A stretch of DNA of 64,000 bases from Eutrophocola sp964503965 (GCA_964503965.1 CAZDCK010000015.1:6176-70175); one strand, 5' to 3'. Shown: positions 19,437 through 29,498, counted from the stretch's first letter. The notes: generated by a model not told the origin, from the sequence alone. Numbers and translations: made by a program.

Positions 19437-19952
19437 TTACTGCTGATTCAGTTTTTCTGTAACCCGGGCGGTAATGTCATAGGCGCTCTTGAAATGCAGT
19501 GCAACTTCAGAACGAAATACAATATCGTAATCTTCTTCTTCTACTATTTCACTGATGGCCTGTACCAGGTTTGGAGCATAGGTCTGCTGGAACTGCTGAC
19601 GACGCTCCTGAATCAGCGTCTGGATTTTCTGAACAAGAAACTGGTACTGATTCTGAAGTTCCTGTAGTTCTCCGACGATGCGACGCTGTTCTGATTCACT
19701 CATCACTTCTGCATCCTGCTGCAACTGGTCTTGCAGGGCCTGGGCCTGTTCTGCAAGGTTCCTGACCTTTTCCTGATCCTGGGATGTTTCCTGCTGAAGT
19801 TCTTCATCAACGCCTTTCGCGACTTCGGAATTGAGCAGTGCTGTAGCCATATCCAGTACAGCAATCTTGAGCCCTCCATCCTGGGCATACACAGAGCCTG
19901 TTCCCAGGATTAACGCTGAGGCAACTACCAAACAACCAAAAATCTTTTTCAC
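19437..19952 (-). CDS. skp: OmpH/Skp-family periplasmic chaperone
   Basis: A 171-residue protein with a clear signal peptide (MKKIFGCLVVASALILGTGS, cleavage near VYA-QDGG). A long charged coiled coil (about 45-125) follows, as in the tentacles of trimeric Skp. Skp holds unfolded outer-membrane proteins on the way to BamA, which is encoded just upstream. A 165-base gap separates it from bamA and may hold an extra promoter. Confidence 0.92.
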   Translation of the reverse strand: MKKIFGCLVVASALILGTGSVYAQDGGLKIAVLDMATALLNSEVAKGVDEELQQETSQDQEKVRNLAEQAQALQDQLQQDAEVMSESEQRRIVGELQELQNQYQFLVQKIQTLIQERRQQFQQTYAPNLVQAISEIVEEEDYDIVFRSEVALHFKSAYDITARVTEKLNQQ

Positions 19953-20117
19953 ATGTTTCTCCAGTTATTTTCTATTTATCGACTACCGGAATTAGACAGC
20001 CTATGGCCCTGTTTCATTCCCCTGATTTAGCAAACCCGGGGCAGATGCCGGAATAGCGGCGTATTCTACCCGGTTTTTTTACCTACTTCGAATCTTTCCT
20101 GGGGCCCGGCAATTCGC

Positions 20118-22853
20118 TCAGAATGTATTACCCAGTGTGAACTGGAATACCTCGGTTTCATCTATTATCGTCGTGTTGAAAGGTTTCGCGAGGCTGAAAG
20201 ACATAATACCGAATGCTCCTGAGAACCAACTTACCGAAATACCCGCTGAGTAACGGAATTCCCCAATATCAAAACCGGAACAGTTACTGGATCTCTCCTG
20301 TTCTTCCGTACAGTAGGAGGAAAATACATTACCCGCATCCACAAAAACGGCAGAACGAACCCGGCTTCTGTCTTCCAGGAAAGGCAGCGGAAATAACAGC
20401 TCAAGGGTACCGGTTGCCTGAATATTGCCGCCAAAGGGTTGAGATCTGCCACTGTAGAGAGGTTCAGAGGCCAGAACTTCATCCAGTACCGGCAAGCCCG
20501 TTTCATCAAACAAAGGGTTGCCATCAGCATCTAGCGCCTGTTGCAGGACATAGGCCACATTGGACCGGGCATCGAGTCGGGGATTGCCCTGGACATCAAG
20601 GGCTATATTGCCGTTTTCATCTCTCAGGAACTGGGTATTGGAGGTGCGGTAACGCTCAGGAAATGTTGCTCTCGGACCCAGCGTATTTCGCTCAAATCCA
20701 CGAACAGTACCCAGTCCCCCGGCATAGAAATGCTGGAAAAACGGTAACTGATCAGTATCTCCATAGCCATCTCCATAGCCAAGATCTGTCCGGAAATGCA
20801 CGATCCATTCCGGGAAAAGCGGCCAGTAATGTTCACGGAAATAGCGCAGGCGATAGAAGGAAAGATCGCTGCCCGGAATGACCAGTTCCAGTCCAAGACT
20901 CTGGGCCATACCTCGTGTGGGGAATAGTCCAAGGTTTAAAGTGGACTCACTCCAGGTGATTGACAGGTTCAGGTTGTTGAATTTACTGCCATCTCTATCC
21001 AGAAATCCTTCTTCCTGATTGAAGGCATTTGCTGGAAGATTATCAATCGGAGATACCACGGCATCTGCGATGGGGAATATCTGTCCGGTATTCGGATCGA
21101 AAAAGGACTGTGATCGAGGAGGCACTAGCATATAGTTCGTGATACCCGGAATCAGGTCCGGGCTGGATTTGATTTCCTGAACCGGGCCAAAGCCCTCATC
21201 AATCTGGGTATTGGAAAAACCGAAATTGAATGAGAGGGACTGGTTTTCATTCAACTGGTAACCATAGGTCACATTCGCATTGAACTGGTTGGTGCTGTAG
21301 GAAGCCAGGTTCAGTTCTGCGAAGTCCGACTTGGTGTAGGAAACACCAAATCCACGGCTTATCTGGTCAATGGTGTAATAAGGATCAAAATAGTTGAATT
21401 GATAACTTGTACTGAAAGCACTGGTGTTTACACCAATGCCGACACTTTTGCCTGTGCCAAGGAAGTTCTGCTGTTGCAGGTTGGCAGAGAGAACGAGTCC
21501 CTGGACCTGTCCATAACCGATGCTGCCGCCAATTGTACCGGACAACTGCTCGGATACTGAGAAATCCACATCAATCTGGTCAGCCGTGCCAGGCACTTCA
21601 CTGGTTTCATATTCAACTTCAGCAAAGTAACCCAGTTGTTGCAGACGGACCTTTGACTGCTCCAGAGCAACGCTGGAAGCAGGTGCCCCTTCCATCTGGC
21701 GCATTTCCCGCCTTAGCACTTCATCGGCCGTATTAGTGTTTCCATAAAAACTGATACGATTTACGTAGGTTCTGTTGCCCGGAATGACGAAAAAGGTCAC
21801 ATCGACGGTTTTGTCATCCTCATTAATAAGCGGTACGCCTTCCACTTCAGCAAAAAAGTACCCCCGATTCCCGAGCAGCTGGGTCATGAATTCTGACGTT
21901 GATGTAACCAGTTGCTGGGAAAAAACCTGCCCCTCCCTTAGCTGGATCATGAGGCGTAACAACTCTTCAGATCCTACAAGGTCACCGGCAAGCTCTACTT
22001 CATTAATTGTGTAAATATCACCTTCATCAATATTCATGGTGATATAGACCTGATCTTTTTCCGGGGTCACGGATACCTGCGTTGAGGTAATCTCAAAATT
22101 GATATAGCCCTGGTCCATGTAATAGGAAGTAAGACGCTCCAGGTCACCATTAATCTTTTCTCTGGCATACTGGTCATCCTTGCGCAACCACGATAACCAG
22201 TTAGTTGTCTGCACTTCGAAAAGTTCGAGCAACACCTCATCTTCAAAAACCGTATTGCCAACAATGTTGATATGAACAATCTTCGAGGGGTCCCCTTCAT
22301 TGATCTGGATATCAATGGCTACACGGTTACGCTCCTGTTCAATAACCTCAACATCAACACTGGCACCGTATCGTCCCTGCCCCACATACTGTCCCTGTAA
22401 AGCCAAGCGCATACCATCCAGGGTAGAAGGCTGGAATACCTGGCCGATGGCCAAACCCGCTTCTGTGAGATTTTCCATCAATGCCTCGGTAGGAATAAGC
22501 TTGTTGCCTTCCACCTGAATGTCAGTAATTGTCGGCCTTTCTTTCAGTCTAATAATCAACACATTGTCTTCTCGCAGTAACTCCACCTCGTCAAAGTTTT
22601 CTGACGATGCGATGTCACGAATAATGTTGGCATGATCCTGTGGAGTCAGGCGGTCACCGACATTGATATTGAGGAGCGCGAATACATTTGTGGGAGAAAT
22701 GCGCTGCAGCCCCTCCAGCCTGATATCCGACACAGTAAATGAGCCATCATTTACCGGAGCCAACACCTGTGCACTGACATTTACCGACATGAAAAATAAT
22801 ATCAAGCCAGTAAGTAGACATGACAAAGCATTGTTATTGAACTTCGAAATCAT
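20118..22853 (-). CDS. bamA: Outer membrane protein assembly factor BamA (with loop expansions)
   Basis: A 911-residue Omp85 protein that inserts beta-barrel proteins into the outer membrane. After a signal peptide (cut near VSA-QVLAP) come five POTRA domains (about 35-440), then a 16-strand barrel ending in Phe. The L6 motif TVRGFERNTLGPR is near residue 720. The protein is about 100 residues longer than E. coli BamA. Extra sequence sits in a barrel loop near 565-620 and just after the VRGF motif (about 740-790), the latter built of DxxGNPxLD-like units. Neighbours rseP and skp are standard. Confidence 0.97.
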   Translation of the reverse strand: MISKFNNNALSCLLTGLILFFMSVNVSAQVLAPVNDGSFTVSDIRLEGLQRISPTNVFALLNINVGDRLTPQDHANIIRDIASSENFDEVELLREDNVLIIRLKERPTITDIQVEGNKLIPTEALMENLTEAGLAIGQVFQPSTLDGMRLALQGQYVGQGRYGASVDVEVIEQERNRVAIDIQINEGDPSKIVHINIVGNTVFEDEVLLELFEVQTTNWLSWLRKDDQYAREKINGDLERLTSYYMDQGYINFEITSTQVSVTPEKDQVYITMNIDEGDIYTINEVELAGDLVGSEELLRLMIQLREGQVFSQQLVTSTSEFMTQLLGNRGYFFAEVEGVPLINEDDKTVDVTFFVIPGNRTYVNRISFYGNTNTADEVLRREMRQMEGAPASSVALEQSKVRLQQLGYFAEVEYETSEVPGTADQIDVDFSVSEQLSGTIGGSIGYGQVQGLVLSANLQQQNFLGTGKSVGIGVNTSAFSTSYQFNYFDPYYTIDQISRGFGVSYTKSDFAELNLASYSTNQFNANVTYGYQLNENQSLSFNFGFSNTQIDEGFGPVQEIKSSPDLIPGITNYMLVPPRSQSFFDPNTGQIFPIADAVVSPIDNLPANAFNQEEGFLDRDGSKFNNLNLSITWSESTLNLGLFPTRGMAQSLGLELVIPGSDLSFYRLRYFREHYWPLFPEWIVHFRTDLGYGDGYGDTDQLPFFQHFYAGGLGTVRGFERNTLGPRATFPERYRTSNTQFLRDENGNIALDVQGNPRLDARSNVAYVLQQALDADGNPLFDETGLPVLDEVLASEPLYSGRSQPFGGNIQATGTLELLFPLPFLEDRSRVRSAVFVDAGNVFSSYCTEEQERSSNCSGFDIGEFRYSAGISVSWFSGAFGIMSFSLAKPFNTTIIDETEVFQFTLGNTF

Positions 22854-22865
22854 TTTTAGCCTTGT

Positions 22866-24338
22866 TTAAAAGAGACGGTTCAGATCATTGTAAAACGCAA
22901 TGAACATGATGCCTGCGATGATGATAAGCCCGAATCGCAAGCCCATTTCCTGGACATGTTCGGGAAGAGGTTTCCGGGTCACAGCCTCAATGGCATAGTA
23001 AAAGAGATGCCCACCATCAAGTACCGGAATGGGTAACAGGTTCATTACCCCGAGGCTGATACTGAGAATGGCAAGAAAACCGATAAAATATTCAAACCCA
23101 TCGCTCGCAGTATCACCTGCAATCTGCGCTATAGTGATCGGTCCGCTGATATTGTTGACTGACATGAGGCCAATGAGCATTTTCTTGATAGCCACCAGTA
23201 CAAAGAGACTGTTGTTCCAGGTTTCAGAGACAGCTTCTGGAATGGCTGCAATCGGGGAGAAACGAATATGGCGGATGAGACTCTCATCAAGGACAGGCAG
23301 TTCAACACCTGCGCCAATATATCCCTGGGTTCTTCCCGCCTCATCCAGGGCCCTGTTGCCATTGTCATCCATGCGGATACCCGGACGAACGACTAATGCC
23401 GTCGTACCGAAATCTCTTTCCACGAGTACATCCAGATCGTTCTCAGGGTTGTCCCTGATAAATTCAACCCACTGCTCCCAGCTGTTAATGACTTGATCAT
23501 TCACAGCGAGTATGAGATCACCAGGCTGCATGCCCCCCTGCTCCGCCCTGCCATTTTCAACCAACTGTCCTATTTTAGGTGGTATATCCATATACACCGG
23601 CGTAATACCCAAAGATCCCAGTATTTCTGGCTCGCTGTCACCAGCCAGCCAGGCATCAAGCCTGATCAGAATGTCCCTTGTCACCGTTTCGTTCCCGGAT
23701 TTGACTGTGAGGGAAAGATCGCCACTTTCACCCAGTCTATCCAGGAGCTGTTTCCTGACGTCCTGCCAGGTCCGTGTTGGAGAATCATCGACAGCTATAA
23801 TCTCATCACCTTTTACCAATCCGGCGACTCCTGCAGGGGTGTCCACTTCTATATGCCCGACCACAGGCGCAAAGTCCCGCACTCCGGCCATGAACATGAG
23901 CCAGTACAGAAAGATAGCGAGAAGAAAATTGGCGATGGGACCAGCTGCCACGATGGCTGCACGTTGTGAAAGGGATTTGTGGTTAAAGGCGAATTTTTTA
24001 CAGTCTTCAGGAATGTCGTTATCCTGCTCCCCGAGCATTTTTACATAACCACCCAACGGAATTGCCGCCAGCACAAATTCTGTTCCCTGCGCTAACGCAA
24101 TGGTCCCGCTATCCCTGGTGGCCTCTTGATTTTCCCCAGCCAGATGCACAGTATGTTCAGGATCCGGTTTACCCCGCCAGCGTAAAAGTGGCTTCCCAAA
24201 CCCTATGGAAAACTTTTCAACCTTGACACCACATTTACGCGCCACCCAGAAATGCCCGAACTCATGGAATGTCACCAGAATACCAAGGGTGACCAGCATG
24301 GCGAGTACGTCAAAAATAATGTTGCCGATAAATTCCAT
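22866..24338 (-). CDS. rseP: RIP metalloprotease RseP
   Basis: A 490-residue site-2 protease that cuts anti-sigma factor RseA and clears signal peptides. The zinc motif HEFGH is at residues 25-29 in the first membrane helix. Two PDZ domains (about 140-330) follow, and NLLPIPVLDGGHLFYY supplies the third ligand. It is about 40 residues longer than the E. coli protein. An extra hydrophilic segment (about 56-84) lies between SIGFGKPLLRW and GTEFVLAAIPLGGYVKML. It is encoded between dxr and bamA. Confidence 0.97.
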   Translation of the reverse strand: MEFIGNIIFDVLAMLVTLGILVTFHEFGHFWVARKCGVKVEKFSIGFGKPLLRWRGKPDPEHTVHLAGENQEATRDSGTIALAQGTEFVLAAIPLGGYVKMLGEQDNDIPEDCKKFAFNHKSLSQRAAIVAAGPIANFLLAIFLYWLMFMAGVRDFAPVVGHIEVDTPAGVAGLVKGDEIIAVDDSPTRTWQDVRKQLLDRLGESGDLSLTVKSGNETVTRDILIRLDAWLAGDSEPEILGSLGITPVYMDIPPKIGQLVENGRAEQGGMQPGDLILAVNDQVINSWEQWVEFIRDNPENDLDVLVERDFGTTALVVRPGIRMDDNGNRALDEAGRTQGYIGAGVELPVLDESLIRHIRFSPIAAIPEAVSETWNNSLFVLVAIKKMLIGLMSVNNISGPITIAQIAGDTASDGFEYFIGFLAILSISLGVMNLLPIPVLDGGHLFYYAIEAVTRKPLPEHVQEMGLRFGLIIIAGIMFIAFYNDLNRLF

Positions 24339-24483
24339 GAATGAATATAAATGCCGGTTTCAGGTTTCGTTGTAAAATATAGCCAACTGACTGTTAATCA
24401 GGGGATTTTACTCGATTTACACGGAGATTTGGACAACTGGAAGTGACGGAATTATCCGGAACAGCGCGTATTTAATTCAATTG

Positions 24484-25674
24484 TTACCCTTTGAGCTTTT
24501 TGATCAACCCTTTCGCCAGTAACCTGGCTTTTCCGTCCTCTGCCAGTACTTCATCAAGGTCTCCCAGAGGCACCACTGGCTGCGCCTGTAATGCCGAATC
24601 TATGATAACAGGTATTTGGTCAAATCCGAGATTTCCAGCCAGAAAGGCCTCAACCGCTACTTCATTGGCAGCATTGAGTATTACCGGGGCGGACTTGCGT
24701 TCTGCAGCTGCCGCTCTTCCCAGTGAAAGACAGGGAAATTTCTCGCTATCCGGAGGCAGAAAATCGAGGCGGGCCGCTTCCAAGAGATCAAGCTCAGCCA
24801 CTCCAGCATCAATACGGTCGGGCCAGGCCAGGCCATAGGAAATGGGCGTACGCATGTCCGGATTACCCATTTGAGCCAGTACAGAGCCATCCCGGTAATA
24901 CACCATCGAGTGGATAATACTCTGTGGATGAACCATGATTTCAACAGCTGACTGGTCAAGACCAAACAAGAAGCAGGCTTCAATCAGTTCGAGAGCCTTG
25001 TTGACCATAGTGGCCGAATCCACCGAAATCTTCCTGCCCATGCTCCAGTTAGGATGCGCGCAGGCCTGGTCCGGTGTTACATCGGGAAAGTCTGCTGGAC
25101 TCGTATGCAGGAACGGCCCCCCGGAACCGGTCAGCACGATTTTACGGAAACCCTGGCCGGGGGCATTGTCAAAGCGTCCATTGTCATTGACTGGCAGACA
25201 CTGGAACATGGCATTATGTTCACTATCAATAGGCAGGAGAGTAGCTCCTGACTCTGCCACGGCTTGCATAAAAAGACTTCCGGCCATCACCAGTGCTTCC
25301 TTGTTTGCCAGCAGGACTTTCTTTCCTGATTTTACGGCGGCATAAGTGGGCGCCAGGCCTACCCCCCCTACAATTGCCGCCATAACCGTATCTGAGCCTT
25401 CATGACTGGCGATGTATTCAAGTCCTTCCATCCCCTCAAGGACCTGTGTTTTTTCACCGTTGAGTAAATGACGCAACTGTTGTGCACAGTTACTGTCATA
25501 CATCACCGCATAGTCAGGAGTAAACCGCCGACACTGTTCAAGTAACATATCGACATTGGTTGAGGCGGAAAGTGCATGCACGCAATAGTGTTGCGGATGC
25601 CTTGCGATAACATCCAGGGTATTGGAACCAATTGAGCCGGTTGACCCGAGTATGGTGACTGACTTCACACTCAT
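24484..25674 (-). CDS. dxr: 1-deoxy-D-xylulose-5-phosphate reductoisomerase
   Basis: A 396-residue second enzyme of the MEP pathway, using NADPH and a divalent metal. The N-terminal Rossmann motif is TILGSTGSIGSNTLDVIARH. LLANKEALVMAG and LLPIDSEHNAMFQCL (metal Asp/Glu) are intact, as is MGRKISVDSATMVNKALELIEA. The start codon overlaps the cdsA stop by one base. The length is normal. Confidence 0.98.
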   Translation of the reverse strand: MSVKSVTILGSTGSIGSNTLDVIARHPQHYCVHALSASTNVDMLLEQCRRFTPDYAVMYDSNCAQQLRHLLNGEKTQVLEGMEGLEYIASHEGSDTVMAAIVGGVGLAPTYAAVKSGKKVLLANKEALVMAGSLFMQAVAESGATLLPIDSEHNAMFQCLPVNDNGRFDNAPGQGFRKIVLTGSGGPFLHTSPADFPDVTPDQACAHPNWSMGRKISVDSATMVNKALELIEACFLFGLDQSAVEIMVHPQSIIHSMVYYRDGSVLAQMGNPDMRTPISYGLAWPDRIDAGVAELDLLEAARLDFLPPDSEKFPCLSLGRAAAAERKSAPVILNAANEVAVEAFLAGNLGFDQIPVIIDSALQAQPVVPLGDLDEVLAEDGKARLLAKGLIKKLKG

Positions 25675-26504
25675 CAGGAGAACACCGGTGACAGGACCAA
25701 CACAAACAGCGCATAAATGGGTGCAGCTGCCGTCAATCCGTCAATGCGATCCAGCATACCTCCATGGCCAGGCAATATATTGCCACTGTCTTTCACATTC
25801 CTGAAACGCTTGACCATGCTTTCGAAAAGGTCTCCTACGACACTGACGGCAGCAATACACAACGCTGCACCTACAAGGGACAACCAGAGAGTCGGTGTCA
25901 TAGAGATACGGGGATTAATAAACAACAGGGATATCATGACCATCAGCAGACATGCCCCGGCCAGACCACCTGCCACACCTTCCCATGTCTTGTTTGGACT
26001 GACTTCACTGGCCAGTTTATGACGGCCAAAGTGTCTCCCGGCAAAGTAGGCCCCGATATCGGCGGAAGCAACCAGACCCAGCATGAAAAGAATATGGAAA
26101 GCAAAATACGGCTCATCGCGCAGCAATGCAAAAGCAATCCATCCTGGCAGAAATAGCGGCAACCCGATCAGCATCAACACATGGCGGTTACCCCATCCCG
26201 CCGATCCTGCTGGAAATCGGCAAACCAGGTAAAAAATCACGAACCAGAAACAAATGGCACCCCCCATCATCAGGCTATTGGCTGACAGAAAGCGCTCAAC
26301 AAGTATGAAAATAATGATCATCACAGCCAGATAAACCACACGGCTCATTTTGGCCTTGAGGCCTGCCAACGACGACCATTCCCAGATGGCGAGACCAATG
26401 ACAATGCCGATGAAGACCTTAAAAAGTGTTGGCGACAAACCGAATACGGCACCGAGTATGATAAAAAGCAAGGCAAACGCCGTTAATACTCGTTGAAACA
26501 GCAT
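25674..26504 (-). CDS. cdsA: Phosphatidate cytidylyltransferase
   Basis: A 276-residue multi-pass inner-membrane enzyme that makes CDP-diacylglycerol. The C-terminal signature is GDLFESMVKRFRNVKDSGNILPGHGGMLDRIDGL (read in parts, about 225-260), and SPNKTWEGVAGG is also present. I choose ATG 26504 (MLFQRVLTAF), which overlaps the uppS stop. An in-frame GTG at 26528 would add eight polar residues and cannot be ruled out. It has about eight membrane segments. Confidence 0.95.
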   Translation of the reverse strand: MLFQRVLTAFALLFIILGAVFGLSPTLFKVFIGIVIGLAIWEWSSLAGLKAKMSRVVYLAVMIIIFILVERFLSANSLMMGGAICFWFVIFYLVCRFPAGSAGWGNRHVLMLIGLPLFLPGWIAFALLRDEPYFAFHILFMLGLVASADIGAYFAGRHFGRHKLASEVSPNKTWEGVAGGLAGACLLMVMISLLFINPRISMTPTLWLSLVGAALCIAAVSVVGDLFESMVKRFRNVKDSGNILPGHGGMLDRIDGLTAAAPIYALFVLVLSPVFS

Positions 26505-26505
26505 G

Positions 26506-27273
26506 TTAGTCTTGCTCCACCTGCTCACTTACCTTGCCAAATCGGCGCTGCCGCCCGGCAAAATCCTTGAGTGCTTTTTCAAACTCTGCCGCATCAAAAT
26601 CGGGCCAGAAAACATCCGTAAAGTAGAACTCTGTATAGGCGAACTGCCAGAGCAGAAAATTACTGATACGCTGTTCCCCCCCAGTGCGAATACACAGATC
26701 CGGCATGGGCAGATCACCCGCTGAAATACATTCCTGTACACTGTCCTCATCAATATCACTGGCCTTGAGTTCTTTATTCTCAACACGTTTTGCCAGTTCC
26801 CGGGCGGCATTCGCAATATCCCAACGACCACCATAATCAGCCGCAATGACGACTGTCATGCCCGTGTTTTCACCCGTAAGTTTTTCAGCCTCTTCCATCA
26901 GGCCCAGTAATTTCGGTGAAAACCGTTTCCTGTTACCGATGAATCTGATCTTTATATTTTGTTTGTGAAGCTTGGCGATCTCGTTTTTTTGAAGGACATT
27001 CAGAAAAAGAGCCATGAGACTGTTAACTTCTTTTTTGGGACGCAGCCAGTTTTCGCTGCTAAAGACAAACAATGTGAGGATGGAAATGTTTTTGCGTAAA
27101 CACTCATCAACCAGTTTCCTGGCCGATACGGCTCCGGCTCTGTGGCCGGACATGCCGCTTTTCTCATGATCTCTGGACCAGCGGTTATTACCGTCCATGA
27201 TCACCGCTATATGGCGAGGAAGTTTCTGATTATTTTTGTCAGCCCTGGATGCTGCATTTTTTTCGGGGCACAT
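26506..27273 (-). CDS. uppS: (2Z,6E)-undecaprenyl diphosphate synthase
   Basis: A 255-residue cis-prenyltransferase that extends farnesyl-PP to undecaprenyl-PP, the lipid carrier of wall synthesis. AVIMDGNNRWSR (about 24-35) holds the catalytic Asp. SSENWLRPKKEV and DLCIRTGGEQRISNFLLWQ are the other family signatures. The N-terminus is slightly long and lacks a strong Shine-Dalgarno sequence. It follows frr, as in most proteobacteria. Confidence 0.97.
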   Translation of the reverse strand: MCPEKNAASRADKNNQKLPRHIAVIMDGNNRWSRDHEKSGMSGHRAGAVSARKLVDECLRKNISILTLFVFSSENWLRPKKEVNSLMALFLNVLQKNEIAKLHKQNIKIRFIGNRKRFSPKLLGLMEEAEKLTGENTGMTVVIAADYGGRWDIANAARELAKRVENKELKASDIDEDSVQECISAGDLPMPDLCIRTGGEQRISNFLLWQFAYTEFYFTDVFWPDFDAAEFEKALKDFAGRQRRFGKVSEQVEQD

Positions 27274-27292
27274 AGAGGCAACAGCCAGTCAA

Positions 27293-27850
27293 TCAGATAG
27301 TCAGAAGATCGGTTTCTTTCTCATCATACTTGGCATCGATCTTTTCGATAAACTTGTCAGTCAGCTTCTGGATGTCCTGCTCTGCTTTACGCTCTTCATC
27401 TTCGCTGATCTCTTTTTCTTTCAACAGGTCTTTGGTACTGCTGTTCGCATCGCGACGAATATTTCGCACAGCAATACGGGCATTTTCAGCCTCCTGTTTG
27501 GCCTGTTTGGTATATTCCTTGCGGGTTTCCTCAGTCAGTGCCGGCATGGGAATACGAATTACCTCGCCGTTATTGGAGGGATTGAGGCCAAGATCAGATT
27601 TCATGATGGCCTTTTCCACATCACCCATTAAATGCTTTTCCCAGGGAGAAACAGCAATAGTTCTGGAGTCTTCAATTGTAACATTCGCAACCTGCTGAAT
27701 CGGTGTATCAGTCCCGTAGTAAGGCACCATAACACTGTCCAGAATACCAGGATGAGCCCTGCCAGTTCTGATCTTGTTGAATGCGACCTCAAGGCTATGG
27801 AGTGATTTTTCCATGCGCTCGGCGGCATCAGCGATAATTTCATCAATCAT
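27293..27850 (-). CDS. frr: Ribosome recycling factor
   Basis: A 185-residue factor that splits post-termination ribosomes together with EF-G. It shows MEKSLHSLEVAFNKIRTGRAHPG near the start (read in parts), RIPMPALTEETRKEY, and the C-terminal DKFIEKIDAKYDEKETDLL. It lies one base from pyrH in the conserved rpsB-tsf-pyrH-frr order. Confidence 0.98.
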   Translation of the reverse strand: MIDEIIADAAERMEKSLHSLEVAFNKIRTGRAHPGILDSVMVPYYGTDTPIQQVANVTIEDSRTIAVSPWEKHLMGDVEKAIMKSDLGLNPSNNGEVIRIPMPALTEETRKEYTKQAKQEAENARIAVRNIRRDANSSTKDLLKEKEISEDEERKAEQDIQKLTDKFIEKIDAKYDEKETDLLTI

Positions 27851-27851
27851 G

Positions 27852-28580
27852 TCACTCTCCCTTCTCTATCAGAGTACCCTCATTTTTCCCGACAATTATA
27901 TTGAACAGGGCCTCGGGTTTGTTCATGTTAAAAACGCGTACCGGCAAATCATGATCCCTGCTCAGGCAAATAGCCGTAAGATCCATGACTCCCAATTTCC
28001 TGTCCAGCACTTCATCAAACGTGAGACAGTCAAATTTCTCGGCATCCGGATCCTTCACAGGGTCTGCGGAATATACACCATCTACCTTGGTTGCCTTGAG
28101 AACAAGGTCAGCATTGATTTCTATGCCTCGCAGGCAGGCTGATGAGTCAGTGGTAAAAAATGGATTGCCGGTACCGGCAGAAAATATGACCACATCGCCA
28201 TCTTTGAGGTGACGAATGGCAGTTCGACGATCGTAATGTTCAACAACTCCACTCATTGGGATAGCGGACATCACGCGGGTAGGTATATTCGCTCTTTCCA
28301 GGGCGTCCCTCATGGCCAAGGCATTCATGACAGTAGCCAGCATACCCATGTGGTCTCCGGTAACCCTTTCCATGCCTGCGGCATGAAGTTCCGCACCGCG
28401 GAAAAGGTTACCACCACCGATGACAAGGCCAACCTGCACACCTATTTCCATAAGCTGGCCAATTTCAGTGGCCATGCGGTCGAGCACTTTTGGATCTATA
28501 CCGAAATCGGCATTACCGGTGAGAGCTTCACCACTGAGCTTTAACAGAATCCTGTCATATTTACGGATTTTTGTACCCAT
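27852..28580 (-). CDS. pyrH: UMP kinase
   Basis: A 242-residue hexameric amino-acid-kinase-fold enzyme that phosphorylates UMP and is regulated by GTP and UTP in this family. It begins YDRILLKLSGEALTGNADFGID. GLVIGGGNLFRG and AGTGNPFFTTDSSACLRGIE are conserved, and KVDGVYSADP is near residue 170. The length is standard. Confidence 0.98.
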   Translation of the reverse strand: MGTKIRKYDRILLKLSGEALTGNADFGIDPKVLDRMATEIGQLMEIGVQVGLVIGGGNLFRGAELHAAGMERVTGDHMGMLATVMNALAMRDALERANIPTRVMSAIPMSGVVEHYDRRTAIRHLKDGDVVIFSAGTGNPFFTTDSSACLRGIEINADLVLKATKVDGVYSADPVKDPDAEKFDCLTFDEVLDRKLGVMDLTAICLSRDHDLPVRVFNMNKPEALFNIIVGKNEGTLIEKGE

Positions 28581-28625
28581 GCTCTGAAGCCCTCTTGTTA
28601 TTCTACCGGTATCAATCTTACTGTA

Positions 28626-29498
28626 TTAGCCTTCACCCTTCAGCTGGGCAGCGACTTCTGCAGCAAAATCTTCTTCCTTCTTCTCGATACCTTCGCCTAC
28701 CTCAAACCGGATAAACGAAATTACATCAGCACCGGCATCTTTGGCCAGTTTGCCAATTTTGACATCGGGATCCTTGATAAAGGCCTGCTCCATGAGGCTG
28801 ACTTCCTCAACAAACTTGCGAAGACGACCGCTGACCATTTTTTCAACGATATCAGCGGGCTTGCCACTTTCAGCAGCCTGGGCAGTGTATATTTCGCTTT
28901 CCTTATTCAGGACTTCCGCCGGTACATCCTCTGCTTTTACAACCATCGGGTTGACTGCAGCTACATGCATGGCAATGTCCTTGGCCAGTTCTTCATCACC
29001 GCCACGAAGTGCTACCATCACGGCAATCTTGCTACCGGCGTGCACGTATGCACCAACAGTAGCGCCGTCTTCCTCAACGAGCACTGCTCGGCGTACGGTA
29101 ATGTTCTCACCAATTTTCTGCACCAGTTCCTGGCGAGTCTGCTCAAGACCTGCTGCCAGCAAGGCATCTATATCAGACTCTTTTTTGGAAAAAACGGTAT
29201 CCAGGACAAAACCTGCAAAATCGACGAAGTTGGAATCCTTTGCAGCAAAGTCAGTTTCACTGTTGACCTCTACCATGACTCCGTAGCTGCCATCATCGGC
29301 AACCTTGGTCAGAACCAGTCCTTCAGCGGCAGTTCTGCCGGCTTTTTTGGCAGCCTTCAGGCCGCTTTCCTTGCGCAAGTCTTCAATCGCTTTATCGATA
29401 TCGCCTTCAGCGGCTTCCAGGGCTTTCTTGCAGTCCATCATGCCCAGGCCGGTACGCTCACGCAGTTCCTTAACTAATGAAGATGTAATTTGTGCCAT
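28626..29498 (-). CDS. tsf: Elongation factor Ts
   Basis: A 290-residue guanine-nucleotide exchange factor for EF-Tu. The N-terminal UBA-like domain holds VKELRERTGLGMMDCKKALE. The core has GLVLTKVADDGSYGVMVEVNSETDF (read in parts), with the EF-Tu contact TDF intact. Two core repeats follow. It lies 95 bases after rpsB and is probably co-transcribed with it. Confidence 0.98.
   Translation of the reverse strand: MAQITSSLVKELRERTGLGMMDCKKALEAAEGDIDKAIEDLRKESGLKAAKKAGRTAAEGLVLTKVADDGSYGVMVEVNSETDFAAKDSNFVDFAGFVLDTVFSKKESDIDALLAAGLEQTRQELVQKIGENITVRRAVLVEEDGATVGAYVHAGSKIAVMVALRGGDEELAKDIAMHVAAVNPMVVKAEDVPAEVLNKESEIYTAQAAESGKPADIVEKMVSGRLRKFVEEVSLMEQAFIKDPDVKIGKLAKDAGADVISFIRFEVGEGIEKKEEDFAAEVAAQLKGEG

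Noticed and set aside
20213..20881. 222-codon plus-strand frame inside bamA
   Set aside because: It is antisense to the BamA barrel region. Its Pro/His/Gln-rich composition is typical of a frame shadow.
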